DNA of 63,102 nt from Zygnema cylindricum (lineage: Eukaryota; Streptophyta; Zygnematophyceae; Zygnematales; Zygnemataceae). How positions within the stretch are numbered: position 1 is the stretch's first letter; every line of letters begins with the position of its first letter. Shown here in pieces: positions 35,478 through 46,528 of the stretch. The notes below the pieces were generated by a model. The model had not been told where the DNA came from. It did no database searches and saw nothing but the letters and a program-made list of their open reading frames with translations. The position numbers and the translations under genes were made by a program. The stretch is taken from positions 1 to 63,102 of the forward strand of contig JBBHKE010003102.1 in assembly GCA_037447655.1 (NCBI GenBank), read 5' to 3'.

Positions 35478-35490
35478 CTCCCCTTATTTT

Positions 35491-38400
35491 CTAGTCAATC
35501 TTTAATTTCAGACCACACTTCTCCCTGCAAAAAATTAGCTTAGGGGAAGGCACAGGTTTGGTCATCATATCTGCTACCATCTCACTATCTGGTCTGTACT
35601 CTAAACTGATTTTTTTGTTTTCTACTTTCTCTCTAACAAAGCTGAGTCTGATGTCCATGTGTTTGGCTTTAAAATGGTGTTTAGGATTGGCAGAAATAGC
35701 GATTGCTGCCTGATTATCACAAAATATTTTCTGCACACCACTCTTAAGGTGACCAAGCTCACCAAGCAAAGACTTGACCCACATCAATTCTTTTACAGCA
35801 GAGCAAGAGGCCATATACTCAGCCTCCATGGTGGACTGAGCAATAACCTTTTGCTGTTTGCTACTCCAACAGCAAGCCCCATCACCCACATATAATACAT
35901 ATCCAGAAGTACATCTCCTCATCGGAGAATCACCATAACTGGCATCACTCCAAGTAGTGATGTCAGTATTCTCCCCACCCAAATGCAACCATAGATCTCT
36001 AGTTCCTACCAAGTATCTAAGGACTCTCTTAGCTGCCTCCCAATCCTTCTTAGTGGGAGCATTTAGACTTCTACTCAGCACTCCTACACCTGCAGCTAAA
36101 TCCGGCCGGGTACAATTCATAAAATAGATTAGACTTCCCACTACTTGCCTGTAAGGAATAGTCTGCATGAACTTCTGTTCATCAGGAGATAATTCCTCGT
36201 CTAAGACTATGACTCCTTCTTCCTCACTCCCCTCACTTCCCTTCTTTAACTCCATTGGAGTTGTACAACTATTAGCTTTATCCATTTGAAATTTTTCAAG
36301 CATGTTCCCTATTGCTTCCTTTTGAGTCAATCTTATTATTTTCCTTTTCCGGTCTCTCTCTACTTGAATTCCCAAAATATATTTTGCTTCCCCCATATCC
36401 TTCATTTCAAATCTCCCCTTAAGATCGGTTTTCAGTTTATTAATTTTTTCCATTGATTTACTTAAAACAAGCAAATCATCAACATAAATTGCAATAAATA
36501 TAAAACCTTCCTCATCTTCGAAAACATAGATTGAGTGATCTGAGCTGATCCGAATATATCCTAGACCGGTAAAAAACTCATCAAGCTTCTTATTCCACTG
36601 TCGAGGCGCCTGTTTCAAACCATAAAGAGATTTAATCAGCCGGCATATCTTACTCTCCTCTCCTTCTTCCACAAACCCTTCGGGTTGTCGCATGAAGATC
36701 TCCTCTTCCAATTCTCCATGCAAAAAGGCTGTTTTGATGTCCATCTGGTGCACTTCCATGTCTTCCGCCGCTGCTAAACTGAGAAGTATGCGGACGGAGG
36801 GAAATCTGACCACCGGGGCAAAGGTTTCCTCGTAGTCAATTCCTTCCTTTTGTGTAAATCCCTTTGCCACTAATCTGGCCTTGTAGCGCTCGATTGTGTT
36901 ATCTGGGTTCAGTTTTAGTTTGAAAACCCACTTACAACCGATTGGTTTTCGGTTAGGTGGACAGTCCACCAGCTCCCAAGTATCGGCTGCCATGATTGAA
37001 GCCATCTCCTCATTGATGGCTGTCTTCCACCGGTTTCTTTCTGGACAAGTCATCGCCTCTCCATAAGTTTGAGGTTCATCTTGATGAGATAGTTTAGTTA
37101 CCTTGTTATTAACCTGTTTTTCTTGCAGTCTTTTGCTACTTCTCCTCCCCCCCTCAAAATCTGAGGCCGGAATAGATGGTTCTCGTGGATTCTTTCGAAC
37201 AAACTCGGCTTCTCCCCTATCCCTTGATTCCGAATCAATTTCCACCACGTCTTCCGCTTCAAGTAGAGTTGTCACTGGAGTTTCCACAGCCGAGTCCTTT
37301 TCAGTTTGATTTGTTCCTGCAAGAATGTCATCTTCTCTAAAACCTGGATAGTTAGGAAGCTCAAAGTCATCGGAATTTTCTGACTCAAATCTGATTTTTA
37401 CTGACTTCGTATATTTGAAGGGATCTACAGACTTTCCTTCATCCATAACTACTAGATGCTTTACTAAGATTATATCTTCCCTTTTTAGATCATAAACTCT
37501 ATATCCTTTAACATCTTCATCATATCCTAATAAGTATCCTGGTTTTCCTTTAGGATCTAGCTTCCAATTGGACCGATCAGTATCTAGACTGAACACTTGA
37601 CTCCCGAAAACCTTTAAGTGAGATATATCTGGTTTCCGGCCTGTCCATCTCTCATAAGGTGTTTGATCTTTTATAGCTGAAATAAGAACTCTATTCTTGA
37701 GGTAATTAGCACAGTTCATTGCTTCTGCCCAAAACCTTTTCCCTATCTTTTTATCTGACAACATACTTCTAGCACTATCACTTAGTGTTCTATTTAACCT
37801 TTCAGCTACCCCATTCTGTTCAGGATTTTCTGGAACTGTCTTTTGGTGTTGAACCCCATCTTCCCTCAGAAAATCCTCAAACTGGTTAGAAGTATACTCT
37901 CCACCATTGTCACTCCTTACTCTCTTGATTGGAGTTTCATGGAGTTTTTCGCTCCATGCTTTATATTGTCTAAAACAATCCTGAGCTTCGGACTTGTTTT
38001 TCAAAAAATATACCCGGGAATACCGAGACCAATCATCAGTTATAGTCATCATAAATCTCTTCCCCCCCGGTGAGGGCACTTTAGCCGGTCCCCAAATATC
38101 TGTGTGTACTAGATCTAGAATTTTTTCTCCCTTATAGGTGGCTGACTTAGGAAAGGGTAATCTGTGTGCTTTACCTTGAGCACATCCACTACAATCACTT
38201 ATATCATCACTCTCACTGAACTGAATCCCTTCCACCACTCCCATCTTTTTCATCTCTCTTAACTTATCTAGATTGACATGCCCAAGCCTCTTATGCCACA
38301 TCATAATATCATGAACACCAGCATAATAAAGTTTCTTCTTTTCATTACTTAAGATCAGCCTAAACATCCCATGGCTACCTTTCTCAGCAATGAAATAGAC

Positions 38401-39849
38401 ATCATCCTCAAAACTAGCAGTAAAGACTCCTTCCCTAGTGCTAGTAAAAAAACCCTTATCATCTAATACTGATGTAGAGATAAGATTTTTGTTCAGCTCC
38501 GGAATAAACAATACATCGGAGAATGTTAATATGGATGTCTTTCCTTCTACTAACACTTTTAGATCTACCGATCCTACAAGAGTAGTGGTGACTATCCTCC
38601 CATCCCCGTACTCTATCTCTACGGTGGGAATCTTTCTTATCTTAGTGAACAGGTGTCTATCCTTACACATGTGCATGGAGGCACCTGAATCTACAATCCA
38701 GCCTGCTTCACCTTTCAATCCACCGTAAGCACATTTCTGCCTTCGTGGAATTTCGACCTCATTTTTCGCCTCCAACTCCTCATCCAAAATGAGCTCATCG
38801 TCCTCGTCCTCGGATTCAGCCTCAAGTACCTGTGTGACAAGGGCCTTTTTCTTTCCTCTCGGGGTACCACCGGTCTGCCCCTCCTTTAACCGAAGCTCGG
38901 TTAGCTTAGTGCACTCTGCCATATAGTGCCCCGGTTTCTTACAAAAGTGACATAGTCCTTTGGGAGCCCTTGGTTCGAACTCATCGGCCTGTTTTTTCTG
39001 CTCCCTACCCCCATAGTTTCCGACCGGTTTTCGGGAATCCTTGTTCCTCGAATCAGTCGCTGTTGCCAAGGCTTGGCCACTCTTTCCTACCCTTCGGATC
39101 TCAATTGTATTCTCTTGAACGAGAATCATCCCTACCACTGAGTTCCATATCCACCTTGAGTCACGCAAGTCCTGCACACGGTAAACTATGTTCACGAACT
39201 CATCAGGTAACTTCATCAGTAAACAGTTAACCTTTTCTTTTTCACTAAAATCTTTTCCCGCACTCTGTAGCTCCATGAAGAGTGTAGCAAGCTCATTGCA
39301 AAAATCCAACATATTTCCCCCTTTGTATAGATATTCCTTAACTTTCTGATCAGCCAACTGTTGTTCCTGAATCGTACCACTTCGGTACATCTCTATAAGA
39401 GCCATCCAAAGATCAGATGCCCTTTCTACCTGCAAATGAGGACATGCAAGTCCTTGAGTGAGATGGCGTAGGATGAAGTGCTTTGCCGCCATATTGTTGA
39501 AGTCCCAGGTTTCAATATCATTCTCCTCGTTCCTCGGAATAGGTGACATAAATGTTAAACCAGTTGCTATTGGTGTGGTCGCCTCCTTCTCTTTTCCTTT
39601 GTCCACCACCTCTCCTTCCTTTGTTTCCTCCGTTGAAGGTGAATCCTCTTTCCTGGTGAATCTACTTCCTCCAAACCCTGGAGGAATTCCAAGACTTGAT
39701 GGACGCCCCAATCGTCCACTCACTATCCCCCAAAACCTTTTTTCGCATAGAGCTCCTATCATCATATTTTCCCAGTATATGAAGCCAGTTTCATTAAAGA
39801 TTGGTACCCTAGAGGGTGGGCCCATAACCTGAAACTCTGAGACCTCCAT
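35491..39849 (-). CDS. Ty1/copia Gag-Pol polyprotein, intact
   Basis: 1452 residues in one frame. Order: Gag with a CCHC knuckle CHFCKKPGHYMAEC near residue 300; aspartic protease DSGASMHM near 385; GAG-pre-integrase MWHKRLGHVNLDKL; integrase with TDIWGP, DDWSRY and DNGGEY...NGVAERLNRTL (the DDE triad); reverse transcriptase with TFAPVVRFPSVR, QMDIKTAFLHGEL, SLYGLKQAPRQWN and the catalytic YVDDLLVL; RNase H with STMEAEYMA. The domain order, integrase before reverse transcriptase, defines Ty1/copia. The first ATG overlaps the inner end of the 5' LTR (MEVSEFQV). The frame is complete, so the element may be active. It would make the particle and enzymes for its own reverse transcription and integration. 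Confidence 0.95.
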   Translation of the reverse strand: MEVSEFQVMGPPSRVPIFNETGFIYWENMMIGALCEKRFWGIVSGRLGRPSSLGIPPGFGGSRFTRKEDSPSTEETKEGEVVDKGKEKEATTPIATGLTFMSPIPRNEENDIETWDFNNMAAKHFILRHLTQGLACPHLQVERASDLWMALIEMYRSGTIQEQQLADQKVKEYLYKGGNMLDFCNELATLFMELQSAGKDFSEKEKVNCLLMKLPDEFVNIVYRVQDLRDSRWIWNSVVGMILVQENTIEIRRVGKSGQALATATDSRNKDSRKPVGNYGGREQKKQADEFEPRAPKGLCHFCKKPGHYMAECTKLTELRLKEGQTGGTPRGKKKALVTQVLEAESEDEDDELILDEELEAKNEVEIPRRQKCAYGGLKGEAGWIVDSGASMHMCKDRHLFTKIRKIPTVEIEYGDGRIVTTTLVGSVDLKVLVEGKTSILTFSDVLFIPELNKNLISTSVLDDKGFFTSTREGVFTASFEDDVYFIAEKGSHGMFRLILSNEKKKLYYAGVHDIMMWHKRLGHVNLDKLREMKKMGVVEGIQFSESDDISDCSGCAQGKAHRLPFPKSATYKGEKILDLVHTDIWGPAKVPSPGGKRFMMTITDDWSRYSRVYFLKNKSEAQDCFRQYKAWSEKLHETPIKRVRSDNGGEYTSNQFEDFLREDGVQHQKTVPENPEQNGVAERLNRTLSDSARSMLSDKKIGKRFWAEAMNCANYLKNRVLISAIKDQTPYERWTGRKPDISHLKVFGSQVFSLDTDRSNWKLDPKGKPGYLLGYDEDVKGYRVYDLKREDIILVKHLVVMDEGKSVDPFKYTKSVKIRFESENSDDFELPNYPGFREDDILAGTNQTEKDSAVETPVTTLLEAEDVVEIDSESRDRGEAEFVRKNPREPSIPASDFEGGRRSSKRLQEKQVNNKVTKLSHQDEPQTYGEAMTCPERNRWKTAINEEMASIMAADTWELVDCPPNRKPIGCKWVFKLKLNPDNTIERYKARLVAKGFTQKEGIDYEETFAPVVRFPSVRILLSLAAAEDMEVHQMDIKTAFLHGELEEEIFMRQPEGFVEEGEESKICRLIKSLYGLKQAPRQWNKKLDEFFTGLGYIRISSDHSIYVFEDEEGFIFIAIYVDDLLVLSKSMEKINKLKTDLKGRFEMKDMGEAKYILGIQVERDRKRKIIRLTQKEAIGNMLEKFQMDKANSCTTPMELKKGSEGSEEEGVIVLDEELSPDEQKFMQTIPYRQVVGSLIYFMNCTRPDLAAGVGVLSRSLNAPTKKDWEAAKRVLRYLVGTRDLWLHLGGENTDITTWSDASYGDSPMRRCTSGYVLYVGDGACCWSSKQQKVIAQSTMEAEYMASCSAVKELMWVKSLLGELGHLKSGVQKIFCDNQAAIAISANPKHHFKAKHMDIRLSFVREKVENKKISLEYRPDSEMVADMMTKPVPSPKLIFCREKCGLKLKID

Positions 39850-40879
39850 AAGTCCTCAGAGTGGACAGCTTCCAAGAAGCCTCTAGGATAATCCTAACCC
39901 CTTTGTGTTTAAGCAAAAATAACTGCCACCCTGGAAGACAAAAACTCTGACCAACTTCACTCCTGTGAAGGGAAGACTCCCCTGATTCGATAGCAAAAAG
40001 AATCTCTGAATTTGCTCCTTTGAGCAGTAAGTTATGGAGGGTCAAAGTTGACCTTTTGTACAGAAGCTCTCTGGGAGAGGGGGTCCTATCTTCTAATTTT
40101 TCTAAGTCCTATCTCTCTCACAGACTCTATCTACTGATGTACGGAACCAATCAGAATTGAGTTCCGTACGCAAAAGTACAGCTGCCGGTGTACTTTATGT
40201 ACGGACATTGTACGACATGGCCAAAATGTCGACACATGTCAAATCCGGATTCGGTGCCATAATCTCCGGAGATTCCACAATCCAACGGAATTTCGCCACG
40301 TGTCATCCGATGTGGCGATGGCCACAAACCGCCGAAATCTTCCTCCGCGATCTCGGCGCTAATCTCGGCCGTCCGATTAAAGTCGGCTTTAATCGTAGCC
40401 GTAATAAATACATGCGCGGGATTTGTTTCATTTACGAAACAAATGCGCGGTACTGATTTGTGTCCGTACTGTAAGTCGTACATTTATATTTTACTGGATC
40501 TATGTATCCCGTAATTCATTTCAGTTAAATGGTTTATCGCACGCATAACCATTTAAATAAATATCAAACTATATGGTACGTAACACTACTGCTAGACTTA
40601 ACGGCTAAGGCTACTGGCTATTTCCTGTCTGCCGGCCGGTAGGTACATGGATCAAATCCTGCCGCCTGCACATACCTTTTAATTAAATAAATAAAACCTA
40701 ACATAAAATTCCCGTAAACCTCAGGATAGCCAAGGTAGCCATGGCTCTAGCTTCCTCTCCAATTTCTCAGTGACTGCGACAAGTTTGAGAGTTGGAGAGA
40801 GAAGTTAGAGATAGACTGCCTCGACTTCTATATTTCTTTTCAGACCTAGAAAATACTAATAAAACCATTAGTTTCTACA
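39830..40879 (-). repeat. copia 5' LTR
   Basis: Plus strand begins TGAAACTCTGAG and ends GTTTCTACA. It directly abuts an older, oppositely oriented copia fragment at 40880. Confidence 0.9.
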
Positions 40880-42074
40880 AGGGGTTCGTGGAGGAAAGAG
40901 AAGAGAGCAAAGTGTGCAGGCTCATAAAGTCCTTAGATGGACTGAAGAAGGCTCCGCGACAGTGGAATAAGAAACTAGATGAGTTTTTCACCAATTTGGG
41001 ATATATCCGGATCAGATCTGACCATTCTATCTATATCTTTGAAGATGAGAATGGTGTGATTTTTATTGCAATTTATATAGATGATCGGCTGGTGTTAAGT
41101 AAGTCTTTGGAAAAGATCAATAAGTTAAAGAAATATCTTAGAAACAGATTTGATATGAAGGATTTGAAAGAGGCAAGATAATATTTTGGGAATCCAAATG
41201 GAGAGAGATAGTGGGAAAAGGATTATCACACTTACTCAAAAAGAAGCAATATCTAATATGATTGAGAAATTCCAGATGGAAAAGGCAAACAGTTGTACCA
41301 CTCCCATGTACTTGAATAAAGTAAGTGATGGGAGTATAGAAGGAGGAGTGATAATCTTAGATGATCAGATAAGTCCAGAGGAGAAAGAGTTTATGAAGTA
41401 TATTCCTTATAGATAGGTCATAGGAAGTTTGATCTACTTTATGAACTGTACAAGGCCGGACATAGCGGTAGTAGTAGGAGTCTAACGATCCTATGAGAGA
41501 GATTGGGAGGCAGCCAAGAGAGTCATGAGATATTTGGTAAGAACCAGAGAGTTATGGTTGCATTTGGGAGGGGAGCACATTGATATCACTACTTAGAGTG
41601 ATGCCAATTATGGGGATACACCTATGAGAAGATGCACTTCTAGGTATGTGTTTTATGTGGGGGAAGGTGCTTGCTGTTGGAGCAGTAAGCAACAAAAGGT
41701 GGTTGCTCAATCTACTGTGGAGGTTGAGTATATGGCCTCTTGTTCTGATGTGAAAGAGTTGATGTGGGTCAAGTCCTTGTTGGAACAACTGGGGTATATG
41801 AAACAGGGAGTGCATGAAATTTTTTGTGATAATCAGGCTGCCATTACAATTGCAGCCAATCCAAAACACCATTTCAAAGCTTAACATATGGACATAAGAT
41901 TGAGCTTCGTGAGGGAAAAAGTTGAGAATAAAATTGTAAATCTTGTGTATAGGTCTGATGAAGAAATGGTTGCTGACATGATGACCAAACCTGTGCCCTC
42001 TCGAAAGTTAAAATATTATAGGGAAAAATGTGGATTGGAAGAAAAGTTCAAATTAGACTAGAAAATAAGGGGAG
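40880..42074 (+). pseudogene. older Ty1/copia pol fragment
   Basis: Plus-strand remains of reverse transcriptase and RNase H in broken frames: SLDGLKKAPRQWNKKLDEFF, AIYIDDRLVLS, then QSTVEVEYMASCS and a C-terminal REKCGL. Several stops and frame breaks interrupt it. It ends at a polypurine tract, AAAATAAGGGGAG, followed by an LTR. Gag, protease, integrase and the start of reverse transcriptase are missing, cut off exactly at the LTR of the complete copia. Confidence 0.9.
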
Positions 42075-43056
42075 TGTTGAAATCACTAGATCTATAGAGT
42101 ATTTTTTAGGTTTGAATAGTTTAGTAGAAAAAGAAAGAAAAAGCGCAGGCAGTCTGCCTCCACCTCTTTCTCTATCCCCCATACTTGTTGTAGTCACTAA
42201 AGGAGAGAGAAACTAGTGGAGCCATGGCAACCTCAGCTCCTTAGGCAAGACTAAAGAGTGACTTAAGTCACTCTCATTAAAAGGTTGAGTCCGGCAGGAC
42301 TCAAACCTCCGACTGGCAGAGCGCGGCGTAGCTGTCACCTCTAACCAGTCTGTCGTAAAAGTCTATTAAGATACATAGGGTTTGATAAATATTCATACTA
42401 TGATATGGTCTTGAAGCCGATTAACTAATTTATGAACGAAGGAACATATAACTGGTTAATATTTAGTGCGTACGTCATTTCGCACGAAACAAATGAATCG
42501 GACATTTGTTTCGACGACCAACATTCAATGTCGAATTTAATCCTATGGCATATATCGCTGCCGGGATCTCGGAATGGTTGCTTTGGCGTGTATCGACCTG
42601 GCATGACCTGGCGCCACGTGGAGGGATAACATTTGGTGGTAGGAATTCCAAGGAGCGTACGGACGAGTGAAAGGTTGACATGCGTCCATTCACCAGCATT
42701 GTCGTACACATGCCGTACAGAAAGGACATCGGCCGTAGTACCTTTTCTGTACTTTACAGTTATGTGATTGGGTCGCACTGTAGTAGATAGGGGTTGTGAT
42801 AGGGAAGTAGGACTTAGCATATTTTTTTTTAGACAGTCACCTCTCCCTTTCAGAGCTTTGTATAAATTGGCATCTTTGCCACCTCATAACCTATTGGCTG
42901 GTTGGCCGTTTTCAGTGATTCTTTTTGCTACGGACTCAGAGGAGTCTAAGCCTACACAGGGGTGCAATCAGACTGTCAATTTATCCTCTTGGGCAGCAAT
43001 GGTTGTGGTTGAAAGTTGGCTAGTTAAAAGCTATCTAGAGGCTTCTTGAATTTTGT
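42075..43056 (+). mobile_element. 3' LTR of older copia fragment
   Basis: Starts TGTTGAAATCACTAG right after the polypurine tract and parallels the other LTRs (GGCAGTCTGCCTCC, CCACGTGGAGG, TTTGTATAAATTGG, CTAGAGGCTTCTTG). The right limit is approximate because the terminal bases are diverged. Confidence 0.75.
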
Positions 43057-43216
43057 AGTCGAAAAAGAGGACACAGAATTGCAAGAAGCAACATAAAACA
43101 CAAAAAAATATTGAAAAGAAAAAAGCGTAAAAATGACATGATAGACATTAATTTCTTCTACCATTACTTGTCACACTAAGATGTCCGTGTGCTAATTTAG
43201 CCTTAACTTTACACTC

Positions 43217-43627
43217 CCGCGTCGGATCTGGACCGGATTCGAGTGCCAAATTTGGGGGTTGGGCGGATAGGGGCGATTGATTAATAGAAAAAAAAAAGTT
43301 GGCTACCACCGGGTAAGCAAAAAACGAAAAAAAATGAAAGTTTTGTACTGTCCATATTATCCAACATTATTGTACTTTGTACCCTTGGTATCGTGGAAGG
43401 TATAACGAAAATGTACCATTACTTTTGTACTTATTCGGGTACGGGGGGGTACGCGTAGTTAGGGGAAATCGAGTTTCGGTTAAACTTTTATTTTTGTAAA
43501 CACGTTTCGGGTAACGGTTAACAATTTAGGAGCGTGACATAACCCGGTTAGGCGTCGGATACTTATATTTTTGAAAAAAAAAAAGGTCAATTTCGGTTAT
43601 CTAAAATTTTGACTTTTGCGACCTCTG
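43217..43627. mobile_element. hAT-like element (family 2), second copy
   Basis: Reverse-oriented relative of 378-790. Shares the block around ACTGTCCATATTATCCAACA, GGAGCGTGACATAA and the end TTTTGCGACCTCTG. The left terminal bases are diverged or missing. Confidence 0.75.
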
Positions 43628-43843
43628 CCGTGAATGTCGTCCGCCCCCTTTAATTGGCTTGGGCGATACCGAACTGTAACCGACGGTGGGTATCCTGCCT
43701 CGGCTCAGAATGTAGAGCAATCAGTTTAATAATTACGATAATTTAGAACGGAGTTGACCCGCCGAACAAACTTTTGTTGCCCATTGATTTGGGCTGATTA
43801 TTTTTATGAAAAGGCGTCATGGTTTTGAAACTTTGGCTCTTAA

Positions 43844-46343
43844 TGAAACTCTGTGTGCTCCATTGGCCACAAAAATCGCAGATCTAAAAGAAGCTAATCT
43901 AGGTGATGCCGACTCCAACTTGATATAAACCCAATGACTGACCCCTTGACAATCAAAACCCCAATACAACTTCATCCCTGTGAAAGAACACTTTCTGTGT
44001 GCTCAGTTCCACCACAGAATGCAAAGTTAAAATATGAGATTTTGACACATTCACCCACTTTGACTTTCCCTAAAAAATGCAACCACCCTCGAGACAAAAA
44101 ACTCTTGCCGACTACACCCCTCTGTAGCATGGACTCCCCTGAGTCCGTTTCAAAGAGAATCACTGAAAATGGTCAAGTAAATTAATAGTTATGAATGGTC
44201 AAAGATGGCCTTTTGTACATGAGCTCTCTCGGAGAGAGGCTGTTACCTACTAAATTTTTGAAGTCCTATTCCCTCTCTAAAACTCTATCTATTGACGTAC
44301 GGCACCAATCAAATAGGTGTGTCGTGCAGAGAAGTATTGGTGCCGATGTACTTTCTGTACGGCCATCGTACAACATGGCCAAAATGTCGACACGTGTCAA
44401 ATCGAGATTTGTTCCCGTAATCTTCAGAGTTTCTGCAATCCAATGTCATCACGCCACGTGTCACCTGACGTGGCGATCCGTAAAATGCTAAAAGTACCTC
44501 TTCCGTGATCGCGGCGCCTATCGTGGCCGTCCGTGTAATTCTATGGGCTCCATTGCCACACAGAATTCGCAGATCAAAAGAAGCTAATCTAGATAGTGCC
44601 GACTCCAAGTTTATATAAACCCAAATTATTGACCCCTTGACAATTAAAACCCCATTACAGCTTCACCCCTGTGAAACAAGACTTTCTGTGTGCTTAGTTC
44701 CACCACATAATGCAAAGTTGGAATATGTGATTTGGATACATTCAACCACTTTAACTTTCCCTTAGAAATGCAGCCACCTTGGCAGGCAAAAACTCTGACC
44801 GACTACTCCCCTGTGTAGCTTGGACTCCCTTGAGTCTGCATCAAAAATAATCACTGAAATGGGCCCAGTAAATTAATAGTTATGGCTGGCCAAAGTTTGC
44901 CTTTTATACAAGATGCACTCTGGGAGAGGCAGCTACCTACCTGAAATATTCTAAGTCCTAAAACCCCTCTCTAAGCCCCGTAGTACTGAGATATGAACCA
45001 ATGACAAGAATGTAAAGTACATAAAGGTACAGGTGTTGGTGTACCTTTTGTATGACCATCGTACGACATGGCCAAAAAGTCGACACATGCCATATCCAAA
45101 TTTGTTCATATTATCCCCGGATTTCGTGCTACCAAATATTATCTCTCCACGTGGCTCTAGGTCATGCCACGTCTAAAAAAACGGTATCGTACAAGAAAGT
45201 ATAAGTGCCGGAGTACTTTCTGTATGTACATTGTACGACATCGTTATAATGCGATATTTGTCGCATCCGAATTTGTTTTCGGTTCCGGAGATTCCGTAAA
45301 CCCGTATGATGAAGCCACGTGTCATCCGGAGTTGGGGTGTCTGCAAACCGCCAAATTGTCCTTTTCGCGATACTGGAGCTAACCACGGCCGTCCGATTTA
45401 TATCGTCATTTATTACGGACCGTCGAAATAAATGTCCGTACTATTTGTTTCGTTCGGTTTTAAAAGTACAATTGTTTCTATGTCCTATATACCGTAATCC
45501 AGTTAAATGAAAGTCCCTACATGAAACTATTTAAATACCTATCAAACCAAATATGTCTTCGCACTATTCCTAGTCTATTGGATAGGGATAACGGCTACGG
45601 GCTACTTGACCGACGATAAGAACCAGGATCAATTCCTAGGTCCGTCAAAATGCCTTTTTGGTTAGTCTACCAAATCTGCACCCTATCTCCATAGAGAGCC
45701 TAGGCAGCCATGGCTGTAGCTCGCTGTCCAGCCTTCATTGACTACAACAAGTGTGGGGGCTTGGTGAGGGGAGTTAGAGGCAGACCGCCTCAGCTCTTTT
45801 TCTATCCTAATATAGACCTAGAAAATACTCAAATATCAACAGTCTGATCAAAACCGGCTATAAATCTAGCCGTTGAAATTAGACGCGCTGTATTTGTGTC
45901 GCGGTTGAAACAAATGCGCGATATCTGTTTCATAAAATGCATTGAAATCGTACTCCGTACTATCTAAAACTATATCATGCACTACGTAATTATTCCTCGT
46001 TAAACGAATTAGTCTACGTGTAACTATATATATATATTTATCAAACCTCATATACCCTAACACTGGTCCTAGACCTAACGTACAAAGCTAACGGCTACTC
46101 TGACGGCCCAAAAGTACCAAGATCAATTTCTGGATCCGTCAATATTTTTAGTAAACCTCTCTATTTTCTGCTACCTTTCTCTCTAGAAAGCTTTAGGCAG
46201 CCATGGCGCCATCGCTCTATCTCCCTACCCAGCCTTCAGTGACTACAACAAGTGTGGGGGCTTGGAGAAGGGAGTTAGAGGCAGACTGCGCTCTACCTTT
46301 TTCCTATAATAATACAGACCTAGAAAATACTTAAATATCAACA
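43844..46343 (-). mobile_element. solo copia-type LTR, interrupted by a second solo LTR
   Basis: Plus strand begins TGAAACTCTGTGTGCTCC and ends AAATATCAACA, flanked by the 5-bp duplication cttaa at 43839-43843 and 46344-46348. The LTR is split at 44534-45841 by another LTR of the same family. Without the insert it is about 1190 bp, the expected LTR length. Confidence 0.88.
44534..45841 (-). mobile_element. nested solo copia-type LTR
   Basis: TGTAATTCTATGGG...ATATCAACA, flanked by gtccg (44529-44533) and gtctg (45842-45846), a 5-bp target duplication with one change. Inserted into a member of its own family in the same orientation. Confidence 0.88.
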
Positions 46344-46528
46344 CTTAACCTTTAAAATATCTTTGGTGTCGGGGTAACCGGTGACTTTTCTTTTCCTGGA
46401 TTGCTGTCGTAGTTACATAGTTTGTTCGGATCTGGTCATTGTACACGTCATTCATCCAATTTTTGATTGACCGAACATTCACCAAATATTCACCAAAAGA
46501 TGACCAAAAGCCGCAAAAGAATTCGTTT

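Larger units (their letters stand above)
34429..40879 (-). mobile_element. complete Ty1/copia retrotransposon
   Basis: Two long terminal repeats of about 1050 bp (34429-35477 and 39830-40879) flank one 1452-codon frame on the minus strand. A polypurine tract, AAAATAAGGGGAG on the minus strand, lies beside the 3' LTR. The LTRs differ at a low per cent level by eye, so insertion is fairly recent. The 5-bp flanks do not match (left tggtt-like, right agggg), which is unusual for a complete element. Confidence 0.92.
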
